From Thermoplasmata archaeon (GTDB taxonomy: Archaea > Thermoplasmatota > Thermoplasmata > Lutacidiplasmatales > UBA184): DNA of 51,956 nucleotides. Made by a program: the position numbers and the translations under genes. This document shows positions 1 through 6,879 of the stretch, one piece after another (the stretch's first letter is position 1; each line of letters starts with the position of its first letter). The notes beneath the pieces were generated by a model. The model was not told the origin of the DNA, did no database searches, and saw only the letters and a list, made by a program, of their open reading frames with translations. Where the stretch lies: positions 1 to 51,956 of the forward strand of contig JAGWLG010000026.1 in the NCBI GenBank assembly GCA_028864975.1. Direction: 5' to 3'.

Positions 1-261
1 GAGACGGCGCGGCGGCCGCCGCGAGAGAGCCGACGTGGGGAGGAGAAGGCCCGGGGGTGGGAGCGTTCGGGGGTTCGGGCGCTCGTCTTGGGCTCCGTCA
101 ACTGCATAGCATGTCCTCTGCTTGTCGTCAAGGACCGGCAAAACTGGCCTACGCGGTCCTTGCTAAACAAGAAAGGTATGGGCCGCTATTTCAATCCTCC
201 GAGGAGGGGACCTTCCAGACACCTGAGTCCGCAGGCGGGCGGCTCGGGACGCAGTCCGTGA
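1..261 (+). CDS. Possible C-terminal end of a gene entering from the left (UspA-like?)
   Basis: Reading frame 1 is open from the window edge to a TGA at 259-261. Around residues 24-45 it reads GVRALVLGSV followed by ACPLLVVKD. This loosely resembles the C-terminal G-S-V...CP-(V/L)-L-V-V signature of universal stress proteins, although the spacing is about four residues shorter than usual. The frame overlaps the convergent membrane-protein gene by about 70 nt. An open frame of this length also arises by chance in GC-rich DNA, so this is only a weak candidate. Confidence 0.22.
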   Translation, partial: ETARRPPRESRRGEEKARGWERSGVRALVLGSVNCIACPLLVVKDRQNWPTRSLLNKKGMGRYFNPPRRGPSRHLSPQAGGSGRSP

Positions 262-1570
262 GCGAGCCCGAGGTCGTCCGCGGACGATCTCGTTCCGCAC
301 GACCTGACGGATCGGAAGGACCTGAGGGTCGACCCGACGGGGTGTCAGCTCGACCCTCTGAAGAGACCGTCCACGTGAGCGGGAGCAAAGCGAGCGAGGG
401 GCGGGCCGCAACGGTGACCGCGAAGGCCGCGAGGAGAAAGTGCTGGAGCCCCCAGTGGAAGAGCAATGCCGCTCCCAGCGGCGCGTCCGGCGATTCGGCC
501 CAGGGAGAACCCGATCCGAGGTAGCCCAAGAGCTCGTTCACGAACCCTCCAAGGCCAAGGTGCACGAGGGCAGGCGGCACACCGATCCCCCACGTGATAC
601 CTGCGGCCAGCAGGAGGATGCGGGCGCCCCCGGTCCCCCACCTGCCAATCCACGCACGGAGGCTTCGGGCTCCGTCGAGGAAGAGCTCTTGAGGAAAGAG
701 CCCGGCCCCGATCGCGAGAAGGGCCAGGAGCTGATGCTCGAAGATCCAGTGGTACCACAGGGCTGAAGACGCCGTTAGGGGCGACGTGGTGGTCCACTCC
801 ACGAACATGGAAAGGGACCACGTGATGCCGGCGATGAGGAGCGCGATCCTCAACAGGGTGCCCAGGAGGAACCGCGCGTCCATGGGCGGGGGAGGCGCGT
901 ACCTTGACCCGGGCCGGGGCGTGAGCCCTCGCTCCTGCACCATGAGGCTGATCCAAACAACGACGAGCTCGAACAGGTCGACGTACCAGCTGTTGAGGAC
1001 AAGAGTGCTGAGGTTCGACCCGCTCGCGGCCGCGACGACGGCGAGGCCGGCGGTCCCGACGCAACCGGTGCAGCAGCAGGCGCCGAGCGTCGCGACGCCC
1101 GTGATCGCCGGGCTGACTCCCGCCGCGGTCGACGCCGCGGCCACATGGCGAGACGCGAACCGGCTCGAGAGGAGCGGGAGGAAGAGCAGCAGCGCGGCCG
1201 CGGCACCGATGCCCACGCCGATCGAGACCACGACCATCGTGATCGCCGGGAGATAGGGGAGGACGAGGATCCCTGAGGGCCACTGGACGATCAGGGCGGG
1301 GTAGTCCCAGGCCGGTCCGCTCGGCTGGTTGATCACCGCGAAGGTCCACGACGCCTGGGTCCCGCTACCGTAGAACTCGAGCATCTCCCCGACCAGCATC
1401 GAGACGATGGCGTAGACCCCGGCGATCGCGGCGGCGAGGACGCGGCCTCGGGGCGTTCGCAGAAGCGCGCGGGTGCGCCTCAGCGTCGCCAGGTCGATGA
1501 ACGAGCCGGCGTTGTGGACGAAGCTCACGTCAGGGCTCCCGGGGCTCCGTTGTGGCGGTGCCTCGTACAT
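191..1570 (-). CDS. Polytopic membrane protein with a Cys-rich transmembrane motif
   Basis: This 459-residue protein has many hydrophobic segments. Two of its helical stretches look like repeats of each other: LLRIALLIAGITWSL and ILLLAAGITWGIG. Near residue 165 a small-residue helix carries the motif GACCCTGCVG, four cysteines in seven positions within a membrane segment, which would suit metal or thiol chemistry. The last 60 residues are polar, Pro/Ser-rich and probably cytoplasmic. The ATG at 1570 is the first available start and has no Shine-Dalgarno. The gene is divergent from the CdrS-like regulator. I do not recognise the family; a metal or small-molecule transporter is possible but unproven. 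Confidence 0.75.
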   Translation of the reverse strand: MYEAPPQRSPGSPDVSFVHNAGSFIDLATLRRTRALLRTPRGRVLAAAIAGVYAIVSMLVGEMLEFYGSGTQASWTFAVINQPSGPAWDYPALIVQWPSGILVLPYLPAITMVVVSIGVGIGAAAALLLFLPLLSSRFASRHVAAASTAAGVSPAITGVATLGACCCTGCVGTAGLAVVAAASGSNLSTLVLNSWYVDLFELVVVWISLMVQERGLTPRPGSRYAPPPPMDARFLLGTLLRIALLIAGITWSLSMFVEWTTTSPLTASSALWYHWIFEHQLLALLAIGAGLFPQELFLDGARSLRAWIGRWGTGGARILLLAAGITWGIGVPPALVHLGLGGFVNELLGYLGSGSPWAESPDAPLGAALLFHWGLQHFLLAAFAVTVAARPSLALLPLTWTVSSEGRADTPSGRPSGPSDPSGRAERDRPRTTSGSLTDCVPSRPPADSGVWKVPSSED

Positions 1571-1732
1571 ACGGCTTGCTTTCGCGGAAGTTTCCCGCGC
1601 GGGTCGTCCTTCGCACGCGGAGGTCGCGAGTGGAACGAAAGCTTCACCCGGAGGGCGCGCGCGTCTCCCATCGGGATGGACGTCGGAGGGGCGCGCGAGG
1701 GCGTGTTATACGTGCGCTTTTTCAGCGCGGGA

Positions 1733-1740
1733 CTTAAATA
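1733..1740 (+). promoter_or_regulatory. TATA-like box of the CdrS-like/FtsZ-like operon
   Basis: The A/T-rich octamer cttaaata stands out in very GC-rich DNA. It predicts transcription start near 1760-1766, just before the inverted repeat at 1775-1795 and about 50 nt before the start codon at 1815. Confidence 0.6.
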
Positions 1741-1770
1741 GGACTTTCGCTCTAAACCGTGTCGGACGTG

Positions 1771-1802
1771 TTCGACAAACCCTCACTGGGTTTGTTCGAC
1801 AA
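1771..1802 (+). promoter_or_regulatory. Inverted and direct repeat, probable operator
   Basis: A perfect 8-nt inverted repeat (acaaaccc, 5-nt spacer, gggtttgt; 1775-1795) lies within a direct repeat of ttcgacaa (1771-1778 and 1795-1802). It falls between the predicted transcription start and the start codon of a ribbon-helix-helix DNA-binding protein. This suggests an autoregulatory operator. An mRNA hairpin in the leader is the alternative. Confidence 0.5.
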
Positions 1803-1814
1803 CCGAGGAAAGCG

Positions 1815-2279
1815 ATGGAGGCGGCGAAGGAAGAGGAACGGGTCGGGGTACGGTGCTCCCGACGCGAGCTCCAATTCCTCGACTCTTTCGTGGTCAGCGG
1901 GGAGTTCCGGACGCGCTCGGAGCTGATCCGAGAGGCGCTCAAGGACTTCCTCGCCCGCCGCGCCCGCGAAGTACCCGAAGCCCCGGCGACCACCCAACCC
2001 CGGACCCACACGGCCCCCGTACAGGGGAACGCGGCGGGCTCCTTCCGACCGGAGGAGCTCGAGCTGCTGACCGAGTACGCGGAGCTCGTGCTGAACGGTG
2101 CCTCCGTAGGGGACGCCCTTGCCGCCATCGTGCGGCAGGGGATCCCGATGGAGAAGGTCCGGACGGTGGTCGCCGAGCAGCGGGCGCTCGTGCGCGACTC
2201 GGCCGAACGACGGACCAAGGTGGAGAACGCCGGGCGAACCTCGCAGGAGCTCGAGCGTCAGGGATACCTGGGTCCGTAG
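1815..2279 (+). CDS. Ribbon-helix-helix DNA-binding protein, CdrS-like
   Basis: The 154-residue protein has an N-terminal ribbon-helix-helix domain (about residues 9-49): a beta strand VGVRCS, then helices carrying GEFRTRSELIREALKDFL, the typical archaeal CopG/CdrS pattern. A Pro/Thr linker follows, then a helical domain (about 75-150) that may mediate partner binding. In haloarchaea the short RHH regulator CdrS is encoded directly upstream of ftsZ2 and controls cell-division genes. Here an FtsZ-like gene also follows, 54 nt downstream, which supports the analogy. The ATG at 1815 was chosen because the RHH domain starts just after it and the promoter and repeat sit just before it. The upstream extension of the frame is out-of-frame shadow. 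Confidence 0.75.
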   Translation: MEAAKEEERVGVRCSRRELQFLDSFVVSGEFRTRSELIREALKDFLARRAREVPEAPATTQPRTHTAPVQGNAAGSFRPEELELLTEYAELVLNGASVGDALAAIVRQGIPMEKVRTVVAEQRALVRDSAERRTKVENAGRTSQELERQGYLGP

Positions 2280-2299
2280 CGAGGAGGAAGGAGGGGGCG

Positions 2300-2374
2300 A
2301 TGTCGAGCGCACGTCCGGAGTGGGGTGGCCCGAATGAAGGAGTCCGAGGTCCAAGAGCGACAGATCGCCGGTAG
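2300..2374 (+). other. Short ORF with strong Shine-Dalgarno overlapping the FtsZ-like start
   Basis: The purine-rich stretch gaggaggaaggaggggg (2281-2297) is the best ribosome-binding site in this area. The nearest ATG is at 2300 and opens a 24-codon frame ending at 2374, which overlaps the FtsZ-like start (2334) in another frame. It could be a leader peptide that couples or tunes translation, or the ribosome-binding site may simply serve the gene downstream. Nothing in the peptide itself is recognisable. Confidence 0.25.
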
Positions 2375-3278
2375 CGTGCGCACGAGCCCGCCGGAGGCGG
2401 CATCCGCCGACTTCCGCCTAGGCCGTGAAGCACGGTTCCTCCTGGTCGCCGTGGGCGGGGGCGCGATCCGCGTCGTCCGCTCCGCGGCCCGCCAGGGGAT
2501 GCGTTATGTGGAGACCGTCGCCATCAACGGGGACGACCGGGTCGTCGAGGCGATCGACTTCCACCGCCGCGTGCGCGTCGCCCTCCCCCAGGACGGGTCG
2601 GTCGACGACGCCGGGCTCCCGCTTTGCCAACCTCTCCCGCATCTCCAGGGCGACCTGGACCGCATCTTCGAGGGTTCCACCTTCGTCACGATCGTCGCAA
2701 GCCTCGGCGGAGAAGCGGGGACAGAGGTCCTTCCCTCCGTCCTTGACGCGGCCGCGCGCCACGCGCCCTTCCTCTCGGTCTTCCTGATGAAGCCGTTCGC
2801 CTGCGAGGAGGAGCGCCGCCTTAGGGCCGAGCACGCTCTCGAGGCCGTGAAGGCCCAGGGGGAGTTCGCCCACCGCGTGACCGCGAGCAACGTGACGCTT
2901 CGGGTCCTCGACAACGAGTCCGCCTACCGGACCCAGGCGCGAAGGCCGTTCAACCAGCTCTGCCAGCTCTGGGGCGACGTGATCGCCTCGCACGTCCACG
3001 AGCGCTACGTCCTCCCCGCCGAGTCGGCGTTGGAAGAATACCAGCTCTCGCGCGAGGTGCTGGCGCCGATCAACCGCCCGCCCGAGGGCCCGGTCCCGCC
3101 GACGCCGCTCCCCCCGATCCCGGCCGGGCTCTCCCCCATGCCCGAGGCGCTCCCGGCCATCCCCGTGGTCGCGCGTCTCGAGCCCACCCACGAGATCTCG
3201 TCGGGCCCCGAGCTGGAGATCCACTTCGAGATCGGCGCCGACGCGCCCGCGTCCCCTCCGCGCCCTCATCTCGTGTGA
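2334..3278 (+). CDS. Degenerate FtsZ/tubulin-superfamily protein
   Basis: The 314-residue protein follows the FtsZ N-terminal domain order. A glycine loop after strand 1 (VAVGGGAIR, residues 38-46) is followed by VAINGD in place of FtsZ AINTD (62-67), then SLGGEAGTEV (123-132) at the position of the tubulin signature GGGTGTG, and FLMKPFACEEERR (150-162), matching VVTKPFxFEGxxR. Two glycines and the first Thr of the signature are changed. The T7 loop (NxDxxD) and the FtsZ C-terminal domain are absent, replaced by a Pro-rich tail from about residue 246. It is therefore probably a GTPase-impaired relative acting with or on a true FtsZ. The GTG at 2325 is an alternative start. The upstream CdrS-like gene supports a cell-division or cytoskeletal role. 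Confidence 0.65.
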   Translation: MKESEVQERQIAGSVRTSPPEAASADFRLGREARFLLVAVGGGAIRVVRSAARQGMRYVETVAINGDDRVVEAIDFHRRVRVALPQDGSVDDAGLPLCQPLPHLQGDLDRIFEGSTFVTIVASLGGEAGTEVLPSVLDAAARHAPFLSVFLMKPFACEEERRLRAEHALEAVKAQGEFAHRVTASNVTLRVLDNESAYRTQARRPFNQLCQLWGDVIASHVHERYVLPAESALEEYQLSREVLAPINRPPEGPVPPTPLPPIPAGLSPMPEALPAIPVVARLEPTHEISSGPELEIHFEIGADAPASPPRPHLV

Positions 3279-3372
3279 GACGAAGCGCGGCGGAAAGGCC
3301 GGAGGGAGGCTCGAAACGGGCGCGGCCGCTCTCTCCCCCCGGCTCCTCGTCGGTTGCGGCCATCGACCACGC

Positions 3373-3813
3373 TCACGGGCGGAGCATTCGGAGGAAGGAA
3401 GAGGCTGTCACCGGACGGATGCGCGGTCTTGCCGGGGCCAGTCCGTCGTCATGAGTGATGACGTGGGTCGCCCCATGGGTGATGCCGGTGGCCGCGACGA
3501 TGGCATCGGGAAGGGCGAGCCCGAACTCGGCCCGCAAACTCCCGGCAAGCTCCGCGGTCCTCCGGTCGACGTCCAGGACTCTGAGCCCGCGGGAGCCGTA
3601 GAGTCTTCGGAGGAGGCTGTCCCGGGCCAGCCCGTCGTTCGTCGCATCGTACCCTGCGCAGAGCTCGGCGACGGTCACGACCGAGGTGATCCCGTCGAAC
3701 TCCGCGGCGTCGACACGCCGCAGAACCTCCGATGAGGCCTCCAGGAACACCTCCTCGCGATTGAGGACGTTAAGGAAGATGTTCGTGTCGAGCACCGCGA
3801 CGATCCCACTCAC
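3373..3813 (-). CDS. PIN-domain RNase toxin, VapC family
   Basis: This 146-residue protein is the usual length for VapC and has the PIN acidic residues in order: VLDTNIFLN near the N-terminus, [10 protein letters not shown] in the middle, [11 protein letters not shown], and a final ITHDDGL. These acidic side chains bind Mg2+/Mn2+ for RNA cleavage in the family. Its start overlaps the end of the AbrB-type antitoxin gene by 44 nt, the arrangement expected for a toxin-antitoxin pair. It converges with the FtsZ-like gene. Confidence 0.85.
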   Translation of the reverse strand: MSGIVAVLDTNIFLNVLNREEVFLEASSEVLRRVDAAEFDGITSVVTVAELCAGYDATNDGLARDSLLRRLYGSRGLRVLDVDRRTAELAGSLRAEFGLALPDAIVAATGITHGATHVITHDDGLAPARPRIRPVTASSFLRMLRP

Positions 3814-4039
3814 GGCGGACCCTCCTTTGGAACTCGAGAGAGGACTCCTTCCAGGGTCGGGAGGACAGGAGGGCCTCGACGATGCCTCCCCTGGCCGCCT
3901 TTCTCCCAGTGAACTTGTCCCCTTCGACCTCGAAGACGACCTTGTCCCCCTCCTGGAGGTGCAGGGCCTCCCGGATCTCTTTCGGGAGCGTGATCTGGCC
4001 CTTGCTCGTCAGGGAGCCTACGGCGACCTCCGTCGACAT
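3770..4039 (-). CDS. AbrB/MazE-type antitoxin (VapB)
   Basis: From the ATG at 4039 the product is 89 residues. Its N-terminal swapped-hairpin AbrB domain reads [20 protein letters not shown] followed by [14 protein letters not shown], a textbook SpoVT/AbrB fold that binds DNA as a dimer. The charged C-terminal half would wrap and inhibit the PIN toxin, as in other VapBC pairs. A TATA-like box about 33 nt upstream implies a nearly leaderless transcript, and the pair is probably autoregulated through this domain. Upstream in-frame codons were rejected because they precede the promoter. Confidence 0.85.
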   Translation of the reverse strand: MSTEVAVGSLTSKGQITLPKEIREALHLQEGDKVVFEVEGDKFTGRKAARGGIVEALLSSRPWKESSLEFQRRVRREWDRRGARHEHLP

Positions 4040-4068
4040 TTCCTTTCGAGTGAGTAAGGAATTCCGTG

Positions 4069-4076
4069 CATATAGT
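4069..4076 (-). promoter_or_regulatory. TATA-like box of the VapBC operon
   Basis: Read on the minus strand the sequence is actatatg. It is centred about 33 nt before the antitoxin ATG at 4039, consistent with a transcript with a leader of only a few nucleotides. Confidence 0.55.
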
Positions 4077-4300
4077 CCTTTCACGCCTGGGGGGTCTCGA
4101 TCTCCCTCGCCGCATCTCGCCTGAAACGACTCATGGGCCTCGCACGGGGGCCCCCCTGGTCCCCCCAGCCTCTTCACCGCGCGGGGGGTGTTCTTCGCTG
4201 GACCGCGACCGTATGGTCGATGCCGTCGAATGGCAGCTCCCGCAGCGGAGCGGAGAGAGCCCTTCACCCCGTGAGCCCGCCCGGCGCCCCCGCATGAAAG
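4077..4300. other. Intergenic region without a supported gene
   Basis: Between the divergent VapBC and small-membrane-protein promoters I see no credible ORF or RNA gene. G-runs and C-runs around 4145-4190 could form stable hairpins, but no functional signature is recognisable. Confidence 0.4.
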
Positions 4301-4308
4301 TCATATAG
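4301..4308 (+). promoter_or_regulatory. TATA-like box of the small membrane protein
   Basis: The sequence tcatatag lies about 33 nt before the ATG at 4338. It argues for that start rather than the ATG at 4311, which would lie upstream of the predicted transcription start. Confidence 0.5.
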
Positions 4309-4337
4309 TCATGTCAGGGTGGCGGACCGTCCGTCCG

Positions 4338-4508
4338 ATGAGCGCGAAGGGGAAGGTCCTGGCCGCCCTGGTCGGGATCGGAGTGCCCGCGGTTCTGCTC
4401 GGGGTCGCTATCGTCTTCTTCTCGTCGAACCCGCTCGCCGTGATCGCCACGATCACAGCGATGATCGGTGGTGGGACCTATCTTCTCTCCTACCAAGAAC
4501 ACGAGTGA
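4338..4508 (+). CDS. Small two-helix membrane protein
   Basis: The 56-residue product has two hydrophobic segments: VLAALVGIGVPAVLLGVAIVF (about residues 6-26) and a second from about 31 to 49. The termini are short and polar. No family is recognised. The promoter position favours the start at 4338, and no Shine-Dalgarno is visible. It lies alone between VapBC and the hydrolase, which has its own promoter. Confidence 0.55.
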   Translation: MSAKGKVLAALVGIGVPAVLLGVAIVFFSSNPLAVIATITAMIGGGTYLLSYQEHE

Positions 4509-4568
4509 ACGGCTCTTCTCCTCTCGTCATGCGCCTTCCGGCGCACCGTTTCAGCATCTCCCTGGAGG

Positions 4569-4576
4569 TTCAATAG
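4569..4576 (+). promoter_or_regulatory. TATA-like box of the alpha/beta hydrolase
   Basis: The sequence ttcaatag is centred about 26 nt before the ATG at 4599, so the mRNA is predicted to be leaderless. Confidence 0.5.
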
Positions 4577-4598
4577 GCGAGGGCCCTCCCGGACTTGT

Positions 4599-5474
4599 AT
4601 GACAAGTGAGAACCCCTCTCGCATGCTGAGCGTCCCCGGCGGTAAACTCGCCTACGAGGAAGCCGGCAAGGGCGTACCCATCGTCCTGTTGCACGAGGGG
4701 ATCGCCGATCGACGCATGTGGGACCGGGAGTTCGCACAGCTGGCCACCCACCACCGCGTCGTACGCTACGACCTTCGGGGCTTCGGGTCCTCGGGACCCT
4801 CGACCTCGGAGTTCTCCCACGTCGACGACCTCAAGGCGCTCCTTGACCATCTCTCCCTGCACCATCCCCTTCTGGTGGGTCCGAGCGTCGGGGGCCGCAT
4901 CTGCCTGGACTTCGTGATCGCCCACCCGGGCGTGGCGGGCGGGCTCCTTCTCATCGCCCCCGGGTTCTCGGGGATGGACTACCCGATGTTCCCACCGGGG
5001 GTCTTCGACAGGGACGAGACGGAGTCGAAAGCCGCGGCCGGCGCATGGTCCGCGGGGAATCTGGAGGAGGCCTTGGGGCACCTCCGGGTTCTTTGGGGCT
5101 CCGCCCTCACCGGAAAAGAGCTCGAACGATTCCAGCAGATGGTGAGGGAGAACGCCTCCGAGGTCCTGGGGGAGACCACAGGCCAGAAGGAACGGCCCCC
5201 GAAGGTCAAGGCGGCCTCACAGCTCTCGTCCATCCGTCTGCCGGTGCTCGTGCTCGTCGGGGACCACGACAACCCTGCGATGCCGCACGTGGCGAGGTAC
5301 CTCACCGAGCACGTCGAGGGGGCCCGTCTTCGCATCGTGCCCGGGGCCGATCATCTGCTGAACCTGACCGCGCCCGCCGCTTTCGATGCGGCGGTCGAGG
5401 AGATGGTCAAGGAGACCGCTCCCCGAGGGGCACGCGCGGGCCGATCGGCGGTCAAGCGTCGAGCCCCCACGTAA
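4599..5474 (+). CDS. Alpha/beta-fold hydrolase
   Basis: The 291-residue protein has the full catalytic set of the family. An oxyanion loop HEG lies at residues 32-34, the nucleophile elbow GPSVGG has Ser96, an acidic residue sits in VLVGDHDNP, and the histidine is in GADHLLN near the C-terminus. The cap region (about 125-200) is rich in charged helices. The similarity is to the soluble 3-oxoadipate enol-lactonase/epoxide-hydrolase-like branch, but the substrate cannot be read from the sequence. The gene appears monocistronic and leaderless. The last 20 residues are basic. Confidence 0.85.
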   Translation: MTSENPSRMLSVPGGKLAYEEAGKGVPIVLLHEGIADRRMWDREFAQLATHHRVVRYDLRGFGSSGPSTSEFSHVDDLKALLDHLSLHHPLLVGPSVGGRICLDFVIAHPGVAGGLLLIAPGFSGMDYPMFPPGVFDRDETESKAAAGAWSAGNLEEALGHLRVLWGSALTGKELERFQQMVRENASEVLGETTGQKERPPKVKAASQLSSIRLPVLVLVGDHDNPAMPHVARYLTEHVEGARLRIVPGADHLLNLTAPAAFDAAVEEMVKETAPRGARAGRSAVKRRAPT

Positions 5475-5507
5475 GACCCCAGGGGCGTGCCGGGGGACCC
5501 GCGGAGC

Positions 5508-5903
5508 TCAGCCTCCCCCCCAGTTGCGGACCGCCTCCGCCAGCGCCTGTTCGACCTTGGGATCGTGGCCCGATTCGTCGAGATAGATCGCCATGATGAT
5601 CCCCGCGGGGGAGCGCACCACCTCGGTCCTGCCCCCGCTGTCCTCGATCCTCATTCGGAAGGGGACCGCTCGGCGGATCCCCTCCAGCGCTTTCGTCGCG
5701 AACCCGAGCGCGGTCGCGTACATCGAGCTCAAGTTCTCGGCGTGGACCCCGGGAGGGACCGCGGCGTCGAGCAAGGTCCCATCCGGCCAGATGAGCAGGA
5801 CCGCGGGCACGCCCATCCGATAGCGAAGATGGGCGGCGGCGCCCTGTCCCGACGGGCCGGGGGGAGGGGACGAAGCCGGGGGCGGCGATGAGGCGTCAGC
5901 CAT
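5508..5903 (-). CDS. Roadblock/LC7-like domain protein
   Basis: After a Pro/Ser-rich N-terminus of about 28 residues, this 131-residue protein has one alpha/beta domain. It comprises a strand VPAVLLIWPDGTLLDAA, a helix around SSMYATALGFATKALEGI, and a strand pair ending in GIIMAIYLDE. This is the profilin-like roadblock/LC7 pattern. In prokaryotes such proteins often partner small GTPases or polarity systems. It overlaps the PAC2 gene by 8 nt, so the two are probably translated together. No GTPase gene lies next to it. Confidence 0.6.
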   Translation of the reverse strand: MADASSPPPASSPPPGPSGQGAAAHLRYRMGVPAVLLIWPDGTLLDAAVPPGVHAENLSSMYATALGFATKALEGIRRAVPFRMRIEDSGGRTEVVRSPAGIIMAIYLDESGHDPKVEQALAEAVRNWGGG

Positions 5904-6756
5904 ACATGGAGGGCTCCGAACTGGGGCCTATCTCGGACCCGGCGTCGGGGGGCGTTGGCACCGTCTTGCCCATCTTCATCGCTTCCTTGAGCATCCGCTC
6001 CAAGACTTCCGCCTGCTCTAGCATCGGCTTGGGGTCGAGCGCAAGCCCCGGGACGACACGGTCCAAGATCTCGACGAGGCGGGCGGCCGCGTGGTAGTCC
6101 GGGTAGCCTGGCTGGACCGTCCGGACGAAGACCACGCTCAGGTCACGCTCGATGATCGAGGCCAGGTTCAGCAGCTCGGCGGTGAGCCCACCCACGATCC
6201 CCTCGACGAGGACCGGGACCTTTGCCTTGTCCAAGAGAGGCTCCGAGGCGGGAGTGGCCGCGATCCCCATCACATCCTCCTTCCCCCAGGTCTCGGGACC
6301 GCCGGGACCCACGCCGGGGGAGCCTTGCTCGGGCCCGTCCTGGGGTGCGCCGTCGGGCGCCCGGCCGAGCACTCCTTCCACCACGATGGTCGGGCCGAGC
6401 TCCTTCTTTCGGGCCCAGAGGATGAGCGCTTCGGCGAGGGGGAGCATGAGGGCGGAGGGGGCCGGGAACTCCGACACCGCGACGGCGAGGGTCTTGTTAC
6501 CATGGATGCGGACCGGGGGGTTGGGCCGCTTGTCGAAGATGACGGCCGCGGAGGGAAGGTAGCGGCAGCGGACCGTCGCGATGCGAGGAAGCTTCAGGTG
6601 CCGGATCGCGTGGTGCCCGACGATCGTGCTGGCCAGCCCCGCGCTCGGGAAGCAGACGAGCAGCGGTGTCCCGGGGCCAGGTCCATCCGCGGTCGGTTCG
6701 TCGACGATCACCGGCATCGTCGAAGAGGCTCCCAGGACCAGGTCGTGCGCGCTCAT
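5896..6756 (-). CDS. PAC2-family protein (proteasome assembly chaperone-like)
   Basis: The 286-residue product begins with a strand and glycine-rich turn, PLLVCFPSAGLASTIVGHHAI. This is typical of archaeal PAC2-domain proteins, in which PGxGNVG is followed by a helix. Later come VPVLVEGIVGGLTAELLNLA and a C-terminal helical segment, as in the family. PAC2 proteins in eukaryotes help assemble the proteasome; the archaeal role is not settled. The middle (about residues 135-165) is a Gly/Pro-rich insert. The ATG at 6756 is preferred to the upstream TTG at 6786. It is translationally coupled to the roadblock gene and divergent from FEN1. Confidence 0.75.
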   Translation of the reverse strand: MSAHDLVLGASSTMPVIVDEPTADGPGPGTPLLVCFPSAGLASTIVGHHAIRHLKLPRIATVRCRYLPSAAVIFDKRPNPPVRIHGNKTLAVAVSEFPAPSALMLPLAEALILWARKKELGPTIVVEGVLGRAPDGAPQDGPEQGSPGVGPGGPETWGKEDVMGIAATPASEPLLDKAKVPVLVEGIVGGLTAELLNLASIIERDLSVVFVRTVQPGYPDYHAAARLVEILDRVVPGLALDPKPMLEQAEVLERMLKEAMKMGKTVPTPPDAGSEIGPSSEPSMYG

Positions 6757-6879
6757 CCGTCCGGGGGAAGCCCTGCAGGGGGTCAACGTTTCCGTTCACA
6801 AGGTTCGAGCTCCGGGGGAGGCGCGACGGCGTTCGGTCCCGGGCCCAAGGGCTTTGTGGTCGCTCCGATGCTGGAGGCC

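Noticed and set aside
3373..4039. VapBC pair as evidence of a mobile island
   Set aside because: No integrase, transposase, attachment repeat or composition break is visible around it.
6091..6879. N-terminal extension of FEN1 by more than 250 codons
   Set aside because: The extension is antisense to PAC2. FEN1 active-site numbering and the MGVKL start fix the GTG at 6880.
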